64,000 nucleotides of DNA from Caenorhabditis remanei (GCF_010183535.1 NC_071333.1:6756587-6820586), one strand, 5' to 3'. Shown: positions 51,444-64,000, numbered from the stretch's first letter. Translations and numbers: made by a program. The notes: generated by a model from the sequence alone, not told the origin.

Positions 51444-52148
51444 ATGTCTTCTCGCCCGGCTACCAACTTAGAGAAACTTCTGGCTTCCATTAAACTTCAC
51501 GAAGATGATGCTGTGATGACACCAGAGCCATTGATTGCCACTGGTCATACATCTGCGTTCAATTTCAATCAAATTCCACCTCCCTGTCAAGATAACGCCG
51601 ATTCCCAAGACGAGGAGAAGAGTGAAGATGAATTTTTTACTGCTTCCCAAGGAACAACCAATTCAAGTTCTTCTGAAGATGTTCCACTTACTGTTGAACT
51701 TCTGACTTCTGGTACTCAAGTTCATACAGCTATTGGAACAAGGTATTTGAGAATGTTATTGTTTCTGTTCAAAATAGTCAATTTCAGAATTGTTTGGAAT
51801 GTTGACATGGAATCTCGTCAAAAACGTTTGACAAAACGATTGCCAAGATCACGTTACTCACGTGTTCCCATCAAGAAAAATGAGATTTTAGGCGACCTTT
51901 CCGCCTCTTCGGACTTGGTATTTCAATATGACAGCACTTGTAAGTTGACCTTCAAATTCGACTATTTCGAATTTAAATTTCACTTCCTACGATAAAAATG
52001 ACGATAAAAGGGAAAATGCACTTTCTTTGTTACAGCCGACGGATTAGATGCCTATCAGGAACGTGAACGAAATAAGAAGAGGAAGATGAGGAAAAGACAA
52101 GATGCCGTTGATGAGAAGCGGGGAATCGAAAAAGAAAAGAAGAATTGA
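51444..52148 (+). CDS. Uncharacterised 187-residue protein with basic C-terminus
   Basis: Not recognised. Exons 51444-51742, 51788-51939, 52036-52148. The chosen start MSSRPATNLEKLLASIKLHE is the first ATG followed by protein-like sequence; the frame is open to 51102, so a longer form cannot be excluded. The N-terminal half is acidic and Ser-rich (DSQDEEKSEDEFFTASQ). The centre holds a conserved-looking block (RIVWNVDMESRQKRLTKRL, VPIKKNEILGDLSASS). The tail is Lys/Arg-rich (QERERNKKRKMRKRQD) and resembles a nuclear signal. It is convergent with the alpha-tubulin gene. Confidence 0.65.
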
Positions 52149-52529
52149 GCAGATGACCTTTTGAGACAACCCTGCCGTACTTTAGTTGACACTTGAAGGA
52201 CGTCTACATTGCATAAATACCCCATTTTGAACCCTCATTTCACCTTTTCTTTGTCTGTTCCCGGCAATGGCAGAAATCCTATTTTAGTTCGTTTTCATCG
52301 CTTTTTCTCACCCAATCTGAAGTTTTCCACATTCCCTTTTAAAAATAAAGACTTTCTAGTTTATCTGGCCAAACCCAACCAAATCCATTTTCAGAAATGC
52401 TTCTCTGTGAAGGATAATGATGCTTTTAAAGAACTCATAAGTCAGCTTTTATTAAATCTAATAGTAGATTGATGATATACTCTGTTATATAAGAATAGAC
52501 AGCTGTAGATATTAAGTAAATGAACTTTA
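52149..52529. other. Convergent intergenic region
   Basis: 3' ends of the basic-tailed protein gene and the alpha-tubulin gene. AATAAA occurs on the + strand near 52344. The alpha-tubulin stop codon is followed on its strand by GATAAA. No exon is seen. Confidence 0.45.
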
Positions 52530-54645
<2,116 letters not shown>

Positions 54646-55685
54646 TTTTTACTCAAAACCAACACGAAAGAGTTTTCAACAATCCAAATGAATTGGGAGG
54701 TCGTTTTTCTGATTTTCAAAATAGATAACCAACAATTTCCCGGGTTATGTCAAAATACGGAACGATTTTTATCTTTTCTTCTTCTTAGTATACCGCAAAC
54801 GTTTTTCGGCGCATTTTCAAGATTGATGGCTATCTAAAATGCCACAGCCGTCAAGAATTGAGGTCGAAACTTTAGATTAAAGAGAATTTCTCGACGAATC
54901 TAAGAACGGATTTAGAAAAAAGAAGGGTACAAATGCACTATAGAGGGGAAAGTTCACTTCAAGCAAGCTTTTCGTTAGATAAAGCTTGTCGGCTGGATTT
55001 ATCGGGCAAAGAAGAACACTTGCCGGCCGGTTGGCAGTCTGCAGGACACTACCAGAATCCGTATAAATACAACTTTCGTGATATTTTTTGTGTCAGTCCT
55101 TTTCTTTTTCAGAGTTTTAAAGATACTTTTGATGCCATTTCAGTACATGAGATGTTCTCATCTGCATTAGTTAAAATACATTCATGTTTTTTATTTGCGA
55201 CAAAAATCCATGTTTATCCAAACTAAAAACCATCCAGAGAGTCGAAAATCGTTAAGTCTACCAGTAGATGAGAGTTATATTTTGAATGTCCTAAATCTTT
55301 TCTCCTTATTTTTGTTTTCGATTTTATATGTACAGTAGTCTTTTATTGAGAATTGGCCTCCTACTTCTCTCTCGCATATTTCTTGTTTATCGGTTCTCTT
55401 GAATAATAAAGAATAGGGTTTGCTTAGCAACTATGTATCTAGGTGGCAAGAGACTAAAAGCGTATCCCTTCTCTGTTTTCTTCATAACGTACACTTTTTT
55501 CCGAGTTACATTGGTTTTCATCCCACAGCTGATTCATAACTCAATCCTTTTATATTGCAGCCTTTAATTCATTTTTGTAATTGACACAAGCATTTGATAC
55601 CACAAGCCGAAAACCTTAAGGTAAATTTAGAGACTGCAATTATTGTAAGTTTTTCTTATCAGACTGTTTCAGACATCCCGTCAAC
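54646..55685. promoter_or_regulatory. Divergent intergenic region
   Basis: 1.04 kb between the alpha-tubulin start and a tentative + strand gene. An open frame at 54933-55226 begins with coding-like composition (MHYRGESSLQASFSLDK) but no splice arrangement or recognisable domain supports it. A strong acceptor (GACTGTTTCAG, ending 55672) precedes the tentative start at 55686. Confidence 0.35.
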
Positions 55686-58600
55686 ATGCTGCCAGAAGAT
55701 ATCGAACCGTTCACCGGATCCATTGCCCCAGTCAGCACGCCCGAACCAGTTGACGATTCCGATCAAGTATGAAAATCTCTCGTCTTGTCCGCACAGCTAA
55801 TAGTCTAAATGGTCTCAATATCATTCAACTTTATCCAAATATGAAAGAATGATAGAACGTCGATACTGAAATAAATGAAGATACAATAACTTTTGTTTTT
55901 TTTTATTGGTTAAGCGAAGGAATATTAATTTTGAAAAGGAAAAACACGGGTTGAGCCGACAACTAGAAAAAGTTTCATACCGACGGCAGAATCTCGAATT
56001 GAACATATGGAGTTTTAGCATATCTGCTATAAATCACTATTCTTACTCAGTTTTTGAAATAATGGAAAATATAATTGGATACGGTTTAGAAAAAAGGAGA
56101 CAAATTGCAAAATATTAAATACCTTGCTTTGACAAATATAGTGATGAGCGCGGAAAAAATCCTTGGTTTGCTAAGCTACTAGTAGTTGTAATGTTTAAAA
56201 ATTCGTTTCGTGAGCCGTATTACACCTTAAGTTTTGATCCGGGGATTCTAATTTATATAAGCACTAGCTAAACACATAGTACACTCAAAAATATGATTTT
56301 TCAGATTTCCGATGTTTGTCAACCGTATGAAATTTAACTGAAAAAAGACACATTTCTGTTTAAAACTCCCACTGAACCAAAACACCGAACCAATCCGACT
56401 AATAACCAGTCAAATGGATAAGAACTATTTTTAAAATTAATTAGTTATTTTCTTATTTTACAAATTGTATTAATTTTGTAAACACCGAGTAGTTATAACG
56501 CCTTAACTTCGATTTCTGTTTCCCACCACTTTATGATATTTAACTGAATGTTTTTCGGGACAACTTATTTTCATGGATTTCACAATACCAGTCTCATCGA
56601 CTTTTCCACCACTCAGTGTTCCAAACAATGCTACGTCATGCCTGTGATAAAAACAATACGAACTTTATGGAGATCTATATTATTGATTTGCAGTTCTCTC
56701 AAGTTCTTAATATTCCTTTTCTTTTTTTGTTTTTTTTTCCTCGTTTGATCTATGCAACTGTTTCAAGACCTTCCCTATTTGCTTGCTCCTTTTTATCCCT
56801 TAAACTCCCTCTTTTTGAACTTTTTATCTGCCTGATATGGGTCATCTTAAAATACATAATTCATTGGTATATGAATGAATCATACACTTTCGTTCAATAA
56901 TTGAAAAATGTTTCTTGAATAATAAACAACACTGACTCGCTTGTTGTCAGTGAGACAGTAAAAATGTTGCCTTCCTTCAATCTCTATCTGATGTAGTTTT
57001 TTAAACTACGTATTAGATTTCATTATATTTTTTCATTTTCTGATGAATAGTTTTCCCTTAAAATTCATGAATCCTATCATGTTTCAGAAATTCCAGGCTA
57101 GTTTGGTTGCCGTATAGTTCGATTAGATATTTCTTAGAGTTCCCTTGAATTTTCCTCCGAGTGGCTTCAAAACAGTTCGTAACTGTTCGAGAGTTTTTAA
57201 AGTAGAAATTGCTTAATCTTCAACTCGATCAACTATGCAATTGTGGATCAAATTCACTAGATTTTCTTTAGAATGACCCCCTTTTGCTGTTTGTGAAAAG
57301 TGAATAGACTTGCTTCAACATTATCACTCGCTTGCAAAAATGGAGCCAAACACAATATCTAGTCGAAATTCAGAAATTTTACAGCAGCCACATATAAGAA
57401 AGAAAATTCCTCACTACAAAACTAGACACCAAACACCAACATTTTTGAATGCCTTGTACGAAACTCCATTGCAAAATTTGTTTTACTCCCAGTTTGCGTG
57501 AAGATATATCTACACGAAAAAGGAATTACTCGGAAATCTTCTATCTCTTTTTCTCTGCGTGAGACATATACGGAAACGGGATCTGCTTTCTCTTCCTCGG
57601 AAAGGAAAATGGGCACTAACGAATGAATGAACTGAACTAACATAATGAAGCAAATAATCGGAAGCAGAAAACTAACAAATGTTCGGCCGAATAGTCTAGT
57701 GGTATGATTCTCGCTTTGGGTGCAAGAGGTCCCGGGTTCGGTTCGGCCCATTCCATTTTGTTTTTTTCCATGCGTGTACTTTGTTCACTATTTCATATTT
57801 TTCAATTATTGTGAATTATAAGAGAAACAACCAAATTAAATTTAGATGTTGAAATAACTCAATTTTGGACTTTCTAGCCTTGTTGTGACAAACAAAACAA
57901 TTTTAAGAAACACGTCGTTAGCAATTCGTATGAATTAATAAGACGGAGTATTCGAAAAACAGTTACTGACGCTTTCTTGTAACCAAAAGACTGCGCGGTA
58001 GCAAGAGACGCAGAGAAAGAGCCTTTGCGCTTTTTGAGTGTCTCCTAAAACCTGTTAATTCTTTTAATTCTTTAGTTTCATTGATGATATATATCTAATT
58101 TTACAATCCGTTTTTCAGAAATGTTCACAACTAATTAATCGAAAATCGTGCAATCCGGGATGGAAAGTTGTATGTATTGACGAATTCAACACGAATTAAA
58201 GCAGAACAATTAACATAAGAACGCTGAAGTAAGACGAGACAGTTCCCAATATCTTTCAAAGGATTGAAACTTACCTGTACGATATGTGTCCTGTGCTGAC
58301 TCCAGGACACATTTTGCTTTGTTTTGTAAGTAAGAACGCTCATTCAGCTACATGTTCAGATTAAGGTTTAGTCTGCTTTAGACAATGCAGAGTTATTCGA
58401 AACTGCCGGATTGAGATTGTCACCGACGGATTCTAATTTCGTCCTCTCAATCGCGCTCGACTTCAAGTAATTCATCTCTGCCAACAGAAAGAAGAAAATC
58501 GTTTTAAAAAACTCTGCTTGACTCAGTCAGCTAGGATGAAATCTTTGAAACGAACGTCCAGTGTCGAAAAGGCACCTAAATTCTGAATGGTAGCCCTAAA

Positions 58601-59167
58601 TGAGCAACAGCAAGCGATACTGTTTCATTGAACGAATTTTCATTGAGCTTTCAAAAGGGTGAGTTAGCCAATCATGCTCCTCACCCAAATTACTCTTGTT
58701 TCAGATATTTTCATCATCTGAACGCAGTCAACCACTTGAATCAAAAGAATTTCAACCATTCAAAATAGCACTGAAGTCTGTAGGAAGTTATTCGCTTTGA
58801 AGGAATCGTGCCACGATAACATTAAACAATTAACAGCCGGATCACATAATCACAAATGGTGAATCTTATGTATAATTATTGTAGACCTGAGGAAATCAGT
58901 TTAGGTTTTTGAAATTGATTGACAAAGTTGAATGAAAAAATGAAACTTTTGAGTTGTTTCAGAATCCGTCATCGCCAGCCACGCGGATATTATTCAAAGT
59001 GGAGAAACACAGCTTTTGATGATGTTCACTTTTATCCAAAAACTTGAGGAAAAGCTTGAAGAGCTTGAAGCAAACGATACAATCACAAAATTCAAGCAAC
59101 TGATTCGAATTGACAGGTTTCGTATGCTAAAACGGGTAGTGAACCCTTCTTCATCAGTGAGATCTAA
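55686..59167 (+). CDS. Tentative small coiled-coil protein gene (108 residues)
   Basis: Low-confidence assembly of four exons with consistent phases: 55686-55766, 58705-58786, 58963-59116, 59158-59167. The first (MLPEDIEPFTGSIAPVSTPE) follows a strong TTTCAG acceptor and ends at GTATGA. The second (IFSSSERSQPLESKEFQPF) follows CTTGTTTCAG. The third encodes a helical stretch (SVIASHADIIQSGETQLLMM, then QKLEEKLEELEANDT) and the end would be IDSEI. Donors of exons 2 (GTTATT) and 3 (GTTTCG) are weak; without the last splice the frame continues to 59207. Small size and coiled coil recall trafficking-complex subunits, but I cannot assign a family. Intron 1 is 2.9 kb and contains the tRNA-Pro relic. 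Confidence 0.35.
55767..58704 (+). other. 2.9 kb region without exons (putative intron), AT-rich
   Basis: Between the first and second exons of the tentative coiled-coil gene. Apart from the tRNA-Pro relic at 57685-57749 I see no exon, repeat or conserved element. Reverse-strand open frames overlapping the tRNA relic are incidental. If the tentative gene is wrong this is simply intergenic DNA. Confidence 0.35.
57685..57749 (+). pseudogene. tRNA-Pro (TGG) pseudogene with truncated T arm
   Basis: The sequence starts GGCCGAA and ends TTCGGCC plus C, so the acceptor stem pairs completely. The D arm (GTCTAGTGGTATGATTC) and anticodon loop TTTGGGT (anticodon TGG) are intact. The anticodon stem reads CTCGC against GCAAG, with one mismatch. 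The T arm is broken: after CCCGGGTTC the sequence goes directly to GGTTCGGCC, missing about seven bases (the loop end and half the 3' strand) expected in a 72-nt nematode tRNA-Pro. Total length is 65 nt, so it is very probably non-functional. Confidence 0.85.
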
Positions 59168-59501
59168 AATCGGACTTTTTCCTCTTCTGTGGAAAAATTC
59201 TCAATGATCATCGATCACTTGCTTGCTAAAACGTGCCATTTTGATTGTTATTCTCGAAAATCTGGTAAACAATTTGAATATTCCTATGACTCAACTCGAC
59301 TGTTTCGAAATTGTCGTTCGATCCACAACATTTTTGCGGAAAGCTCGCTCTATTGGACTGAAAAATGGGAGGAGCTTGATTTGCATCTAGAAACATCGCT
59401 CGAATCTCGCCATTAGTCAGTCTTTCTCACTTCACATCTCACCGAGCCTTCCGTTTCTCGACTTGCTCTCTCTCTTCTCACAACAGCAATTCCACTACAT
59501 C

Positions 59502-60828
59502 ATGGATTTAGCTGTGCCTGTGGTGATCGACAATGGATCCGGAGTATGTAAGGTCAGTTTCCCATTGAAGCAGTAGAAAACAGTAGAAAGAAATTGGAGT
59601 TATAGATGTAGTGACTCGATCAAACATAAATAAAAGTTATGCATTTTAGGCTGGATTTGCCAATGACGACGCTCCATGTGCTGTTTTCCCGGCAATTGTT
59701 GGCAATCCGAAAACCAGAAATGTGATGATCGGAATGGGCGAGAAAGACTCGTACATCGGCCATGAAGCCCAAGAAAAGAGAGGAATTCTAAGTGTGAGAT
59801 ACCCAATTGAAAATGGAGTTGTCACTAACTGGAGCGATATGGAGAAGATCTGGCATCACACATTTTATAACGAGCTCCGTGTCAATCCTGAAAATCACCC
59901 GGTCGTCATCACTGAAGCTCCACTCAATCCAAAGAGTAACCGTGAGTTGATGACGGAAACTATGTTTGAAGTCTTCAACGTCCCATCACTGTACGTTGGA
60001 CTTCAAGCAGTGCTCTCTCTTTACGCATCTGGACGCTCGACCGGAATGGTTCTCGATTCGGGAGATGGTGTCACCCATACGGTTCCAGTCTACGACGGAT
60101 ACGCTGTGCCACACGCCATCCAGCGCCTTAATCTGGCTGGACGAGATCTCACGGAACACCTTCAGAAAATTCTCATCGAGAAAGGATACTCTTTCACCAC
60201 TTCGGCTGAGAAAGAAATTGTTCGAGATATCAAGGAGAAACTCTGCTTTGTCGCCGTTGACTTGGATAAGTCTATGGACACCGCCATTAATTCAAGTGCA
60301 TTGGATAAGACGTACCAGCTACCCGATGGCCAGATGATTACCATTGGCAGCGAAAGATTTCGCTGCCCGGAAGCATTATTTCAGGTACATCATTCAGCCA
60401 GTTTACGCGAATTTCGAATTTCTTGTTTTTCAGCCAGATCTTCTCGGAATGGAATCTCCTGGAATCCACGAAACTTTCTTCTCATCGATTATGAATTGTG
60501 ATATCGACTTACGTAAAGAACTCATGAACAGCATTGTATTCGCTGGTGGTACTACGATGTTTCCATTTTTCAAGGAAAGATTTCAAAACGAGATCACCGC
60601 TCTTGCTCCTCCGTAAGTTAAAATTTATTTGATTGTGACAGAAGTCTCTAACCGAAATCAATTTTCAGATCGGTAACGGTGAAAGCATTGGCACCACCGG
60701 AGCGCAAGTACTCTGTCTGGATTGGTGGCTCTATTCTTGCGTCCTTGACAACGTTCTCGGAGATTTGGATTTCGCGAAACGAATATGAAGAATTTGGTTC
60801 AGCAATTGTCCATCGCAAATGTTTCTGA
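59502..60828 (+). CDS. Divergent actin
   Basis: Actin-family protein of 374 aa. Exons 59502-59552, 59650-60384, 60434-60612, 60669-60828. The ATP-binding signatures are intact ([42 protein letters not shown]) and the end is the canonical IVHRKCF. Differences from conventional actin: the N-terminus MDLAVP has a single acidic residue; APRAVFP is APCAVFP; the D-loop reads [17 protein letters not shown]; His73, normally methylated, is Asn (YPIENGVV); the hydrophobic-plug segment reads [15 protein letters not shown]. The changes are spread along the chain and look like divergence of a functional gene, since the frame is open and splice sites are good. It is neither a standard act-1 to act-4 copy nor an obvious Arp. 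A CT-rich leader lies directly upstream. Confidence 0.9.
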
Positions 60829-62083
60829 ACAAATGCGAAATGTAAACCAACTCAATTTGAAAACGATTTTTTTTCTGTGATTTATTGTGATATATTATGT
60901 CTCTGTGTATTGTAAACTCTTATTTACTGTAACTAAGTTTCTGCGTTCTTGATTCAATCAAAGTTTTGTGATAAGAGCACATTAGTTTTGTGATTGGTAA
61001 CTGAAAACTCAAGTTTTGTTTTCATCAGGATAAATTTAGTCAAACTCGGTTGGATCAAATCCCACCGCACAACCAAGATGTGTTCAATGCGCTCCTATTT
61101 CAAATGCGTGTAGACTAGTCTATAGACTGCCGAAAAACAAATTTCTGTTTCACTTTCCCAGAACATTTATCCGTGCTCGCTCAATCCCACTGCCTCACTT
61201 TGCCTTTGAAAGGAAGCAGAAAATTATGAAAACGGAAACATGAACTGTTTTAATTGTTTCGTTTCCATCTTTCTTGTTATGTTAGCATTACAACAGAAAA
61301 TGAATTAGGGTTATAACAAACATATACTTTTTTGGCGTTGTGAATGTTACAGCTAACAACGTAGTCATATTTTACTTTACACATTAAAAAAACTGACGAG
61401 ATAAAGAAAAAACATAAAAACACGGAGAAAGATTGTGCTTCAATTAAACGGCGGGATCGTCAACTCCTGGAGCTTTTACTTTGATTAAATAAGTGATTGG
61501 CTTGTTTTGAGTAAACTCCAAGTGGTTGCTGTTAACCTCCACGAACGATATGGTTATAGTTGAGTATTATTGTCGGAATTTCCCCTAAAAATGCACATGT
61601 TTTGTACAATAGTGAAATGTTTTTATTCATTTAGTCAAACTCATAATAAGGAATTTAGCTTATGTAACAGAACTTCGTTGTCCGAGTGTGAAGAATTAAA
61701 TACAACTAGTAACTGAAAAAAACAAAAAATTATTTGTGTCAGAGAAGTCAGAAAAACGTAGTTTCATAAATAAAGCTATTTTTATAAAAGTGTTTCCATC
61801 TATTGAAACATTGCTTAGTCGTTTGAGAAATAGTCTCTCAAAGGCATCGTATGAAATCTGAAATAAAACAAAAGAATGAAAATCAGAAAATAGTTGTGTT
61901 CAAACAATAAATAATCTTAAACATACAAAAGAAAACCATGTAAACAATTATTCATGATGTCTTTTTGTGAAATAATCATTGAAAACTTACAAATGAAAAG
62001 CATAACGAGTGAGATATTCAAATTAAAACTAAAACCACATAAAAATAATAACTCATTCGAAAGTGGATGCAAAACAAAAAAAG
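60829..62083. other. Intergenic region with coding-like debris on the minus strand
   Basis: The actin 3' untranslated region lies at the left. Two coding-like fragments occur on the minus strand: 61444-61571 (listed separately), and 61815-61861, which follows a good TTTATTTCAG acceptor and contains MPLRDYFSND before a stop. The rest is AT-rich without exons. Confidence 0.35.
61444..61571 (-). pseudogene. Coding-like remnant with an internal frame change
   Basis: On the minus strand an acceptor (CATTTTTAG) is followed by a frame reading GEIPTIILNYNHIVRGG that then stops. The overlapping frame one base off continues FVEVNSNHLEFTQNKPITY and KVKAPGVDDPAV before a stop at 61444. Taken together they read like one protein domain broken by a single-base shift. 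No family was recognised and no further exon was convincingly joined. Confidence 0.3.
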
Positions 62084-63108
62084 TCAGAAAAAACGCAGTA
62101 ATACTAAACCATCAGTTGTGGTGAAGTTGATTTTTTTATCTAGAAGGGAATGACGGAAGCTACCCTCAAACTGATTGATACCAGGACTGATTGTTTCATA
62201 GGGACGAAAAGCTTCTTTGATTTCTTCTGTAGTCAGAGTTGTCTCAAGAGTATGATAGGGCCCAATAGAAGAGTTGATCAATTTCTGAAATAAAAACAAA
62301 ATTATCATTCCAAAGTAACTCACGTTTTTCAACTTACATTTTTGTAATCGGAGAGTTCCTGTTGAGAAATCACAGCTTTGAGATAAATACAAGAAATATG
62401 CGCAAAGTTCGAGAGAGGAACGTTTTTGAAAGAGAGTGACAGAATCGCCAACGTTCTTAGAAACGGCACATGGTCGTCTAAATTGTTAAGATCTCGCATG
62501 TCAATCGTGTGAACATCAATTGCTTCGTACGTTAAACTGTTCAGAGCCCCAATTTTGATGTTTCGCAGGATTGAATTCATTTTATTTGTTTCAATGGTAC
62601 GTAAATCAAGCTTTTCCACATGCAAAGGTTCTTTCAGTTCCGAGAAGACGTCACACACTCCTTTGAAAAACATTTTGTCGCCACCTTGCATTTCGCTGTT
62701 GAACTTCACTGTCACGTCGGCTATTTTTGTGCCGCGTTTTTTGATAGTTTCTCGGAATTCGATCAGAACTTGGTCAATCATTGAGTTCTCATAGGTAGTC
62801 GTTTCTCCGTTTTTATCAACAATACATCCTCCATCACGTGTGGTTATGATGATTTTCTCTTCTTTAGTGTCTTTGTAAACTTTACATAAAACAGCCTCGT
62901 TCTCGTCCAGACAAATTCTAACTAAATTGAACACTCTCCGATCGGCACGTAAATACGTCCGGAACCCTTTGTTAACACGAACGAGAGCATCTCTGAAATC
63001 AAATAGTTAGTAGTGTTTCATTTGAACTTTTTCTCACTGGTCTTCAATGTTGACTTGATCGGTAATCTTCCTTTTTAACACTACTGGTAGCATGTTCAAT
63101 GAGGGCAT
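62084..63108 (-). CDS. F-box / FTH (DUF38)-type protein, FBXA family
   Basis: Probable substrate adaptor for SCF ubiquitin ligases, of the large, fast-evolving nematode FBXA family. Exons 63038-63108, 62338-62992, 62084-62284 (308 aa). It starts MPSLNMLPVVLKRKITDQV, which fits a divergent F-box (LNMP..V...I pattern), and continues ALVRVNKGFRTYL. The remainder has the leucine-rich alternation of FTH domains (VEKLDLRTIETNKMNSILR; IGALNSLTYEAIDVHTIDM). A strong acceptor (AAATTTTCAG) lies 12 bases before the ATG, suggesting trans-splicing or joining to the HTH exon at 63210-63394, but that exon is in the wrong phase. F-box identity is from overall pattern, not a strict match. Confidence 0.65.
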
Positions 63109-63209
63109 CTCCTTTTTTCACTGAAAATTTTTATGAAACACTTATTCGAAAGTCGTTTTTTCAAACAAAAAAGTTTCCGAAAGAAGGCTGAATTGAAGAA
63201 AAAACTCAC

Positions 63210-63394
63210 TATAAATCTTGAGAAATATCGAAATTCCCTTTGTTGAATCTCTCGTACCAAAACGAAACTTCTTCCAAAGAGATGGTCGGCATTGTCGCTC
63301 TCAATAAATTTAATGCATCATCGACTTTGAACTTCAATTGGAAAAGAACCCTGATTGTATCCGGTTTGTAAATAATGTTTGAGTATAAGTTCAT
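63210..63394 (-). pseudogene. HTH (GLH / HTH_48-like) exon, out of phase with the F-box exon
   Basis: Starts MNLYSNIIYKPDTIRVLFQL right after a strong ATTTTTTCAG acceptor and continues NLLRATMPTISLEEVSFWYE then RFNKGNFDISQDL. It matches the helix-turn-helix found at the N-terminus of some FBXA proteins and of mariner-type transposases. The best donor (TA before GTGAGT at 63209) is phase 2, and joining it to the F-box exon runs into a stop in every acceptor choice I tried. It is therefore either a decayed exon or belongs to a different isoform. Confidence 0.45.
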
Positions 63395-64000
63395 AACCTG
63401 AAAAAATGCAAAGTAGAGAGTAGTACGACGCAAATGTAACAACGAAAAATGCTCGAGAACAACCCAAGCGAACGAGAGAAGATTAGAAATCGATACAACG
63501 ACGCGGGGAGTACACGTTCATATTCAACGGAGAGTGCAGAGAAAAAAAGAGTGCAGTTTTGGAACTTGCATCCAGGGGTACGAAAAATATTGATTATTCA
63601 AACATTCGATGGGAATTTAAAAGCGTGAGCAGTTGAAAATCAGAAATGCAAGCATGATCAAAAACTGTTTAGGGAATGAGAACGAATGAAAAATAGCAGA
63701 AAAATGGGTAGTGGGGTTTGAGACTTCACGAAACAACAAGAGTTTAACACACCAAACTCGTACCCACAATGGCGATCAACAGATCTTAGATTTCTTCGCA
63801 CTCGGATATTTCGTCTCGCCTGGTTTGGAGGTAATATGTCAAGTCTGGTTTGGAAAATATTCTTTGCTACCGGGCCAAAATACTTTACAGACTACATCCA
63901 AGTTGCTCAGAAAATTATCTGAACAGCGTCCATCAAGAGTCAAGGGCCCTAGACCTCTGCTAATGTTGTGGTCGAGGCAATTCGATGTCAAATGCGTATC
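63395..64000. other. Window end: no gene recognised; possible exon remnant on the minus strand
   Basis: 63395-63720 is probable 5' flank of the F-box gene. 63730-64000 is less AT-rich. On the minus strand it reads NCLDHNISRGLGPLTLDGR then CSDNFLSNLDVVCKVFWPG before a stop, and after that SKPGETKYPSAKKSKIC before another stop. This could be a broken gene, a repeat, or an exon cut by the window edge; I cannot identify it. Confidence 0.25.

Noticed and set aside
54933..55226. Open frame MHYRGESSLQASFSLDK... upstream of the tentative coiled-coil gene
   Set aside because: The beginning looks coding, but no splice arrangement joins it to a downstream exon in frame and no family was recognised.
57422..57751. 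109-codon reverse-strand frame
   Set aside because: Its start lies in the antisense of the tRNA-Pro relic and the rest has no protein character.

Overview
This window is nematode nuclear DNA. The evidence is short AT-rich introns (mostly 41-55 bp) ending in TTTTCAG, 3' splice sites lying directly in front of start codons as expected for SL1 trans-splicing, and readable orthologues of Caenorhabditis genes. The run enoyl-CoA isomerase / 3-hydroxyacyl-CoA dehydrogenase / beta-tubulin (tbb-4-like) / membrin (memb-1-like), next to a filamin of the fln-2 type, points to the X chromosome of C. elegans or a close relative. The species call is inference from remembered gene content. Gene models were built by hand from splice consensus and reading phase; no transcript data were available.

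Layout. 1-24.6 kb (+): one 47-exon filamin gene of the fln-2/jitterbug class. It encodes about 3620 residues, with three CH domains, about 24 filamin repeats, a large disordered insertion and several candidate internal starts. 25.3-26.4 kb (+): an ECI2-like enoyl-CoA isomerase. 26.7-30.5 kb (-): a 988-residue unrecognised protein. 32.1-33.4 kb (+): mitochondrial short-chain 3-hydroxyacyl-CoA dehydrogenase. 33.9-35.9 kb (-): beta-tubulin with an X-box-like site upstream. 37.1-38.1 kb (-): an unrecognised 187-residue protein. 39.1-39.5 kb (-): a probable small secreted protein. 39.6-41.6 kb (-): membrin. 44.6-45.4 kb (+) and 45.8-46.7 kb (-): two small unrecognised genes. 47.6-47.9 kb: an inverted-repeat element. 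48.3-49.8 kb (-): a multi-pass membrane protein with a dilysine tail. 51.4-52.1 kb (+): an unrecognised basic-tailed protein. 52.5-54.6 kb (-): a divergent alpha-tubulin. 55.7-59.2 kb (+): a tentative small gene whose first intron holds a broken tRNA-Pro. 59.5-60.8 kb (+): a divergent actin. 61.4-61.9 kb (-): coding-like debris. 62.1-63.4 kb (-): an F-box/FTH-type gene with an out-of-phase HTH exon.

Functionally the window combines cytoskeletal genes (actin cross-linker, actin, alpha- and beta-tubulin), two fat-oxidation enzymes and a Golgi SNARE. The most distinctive observations are the candidate alternative first exons and tandem repeats of the filamin gene, the X-box 252 bp before the beta-tubulin start, the alpha-tubulin that lacks the Lys40 loop, the actin with Asn at the His73 position, and the possible tiny secreted protein tucked against membrin.
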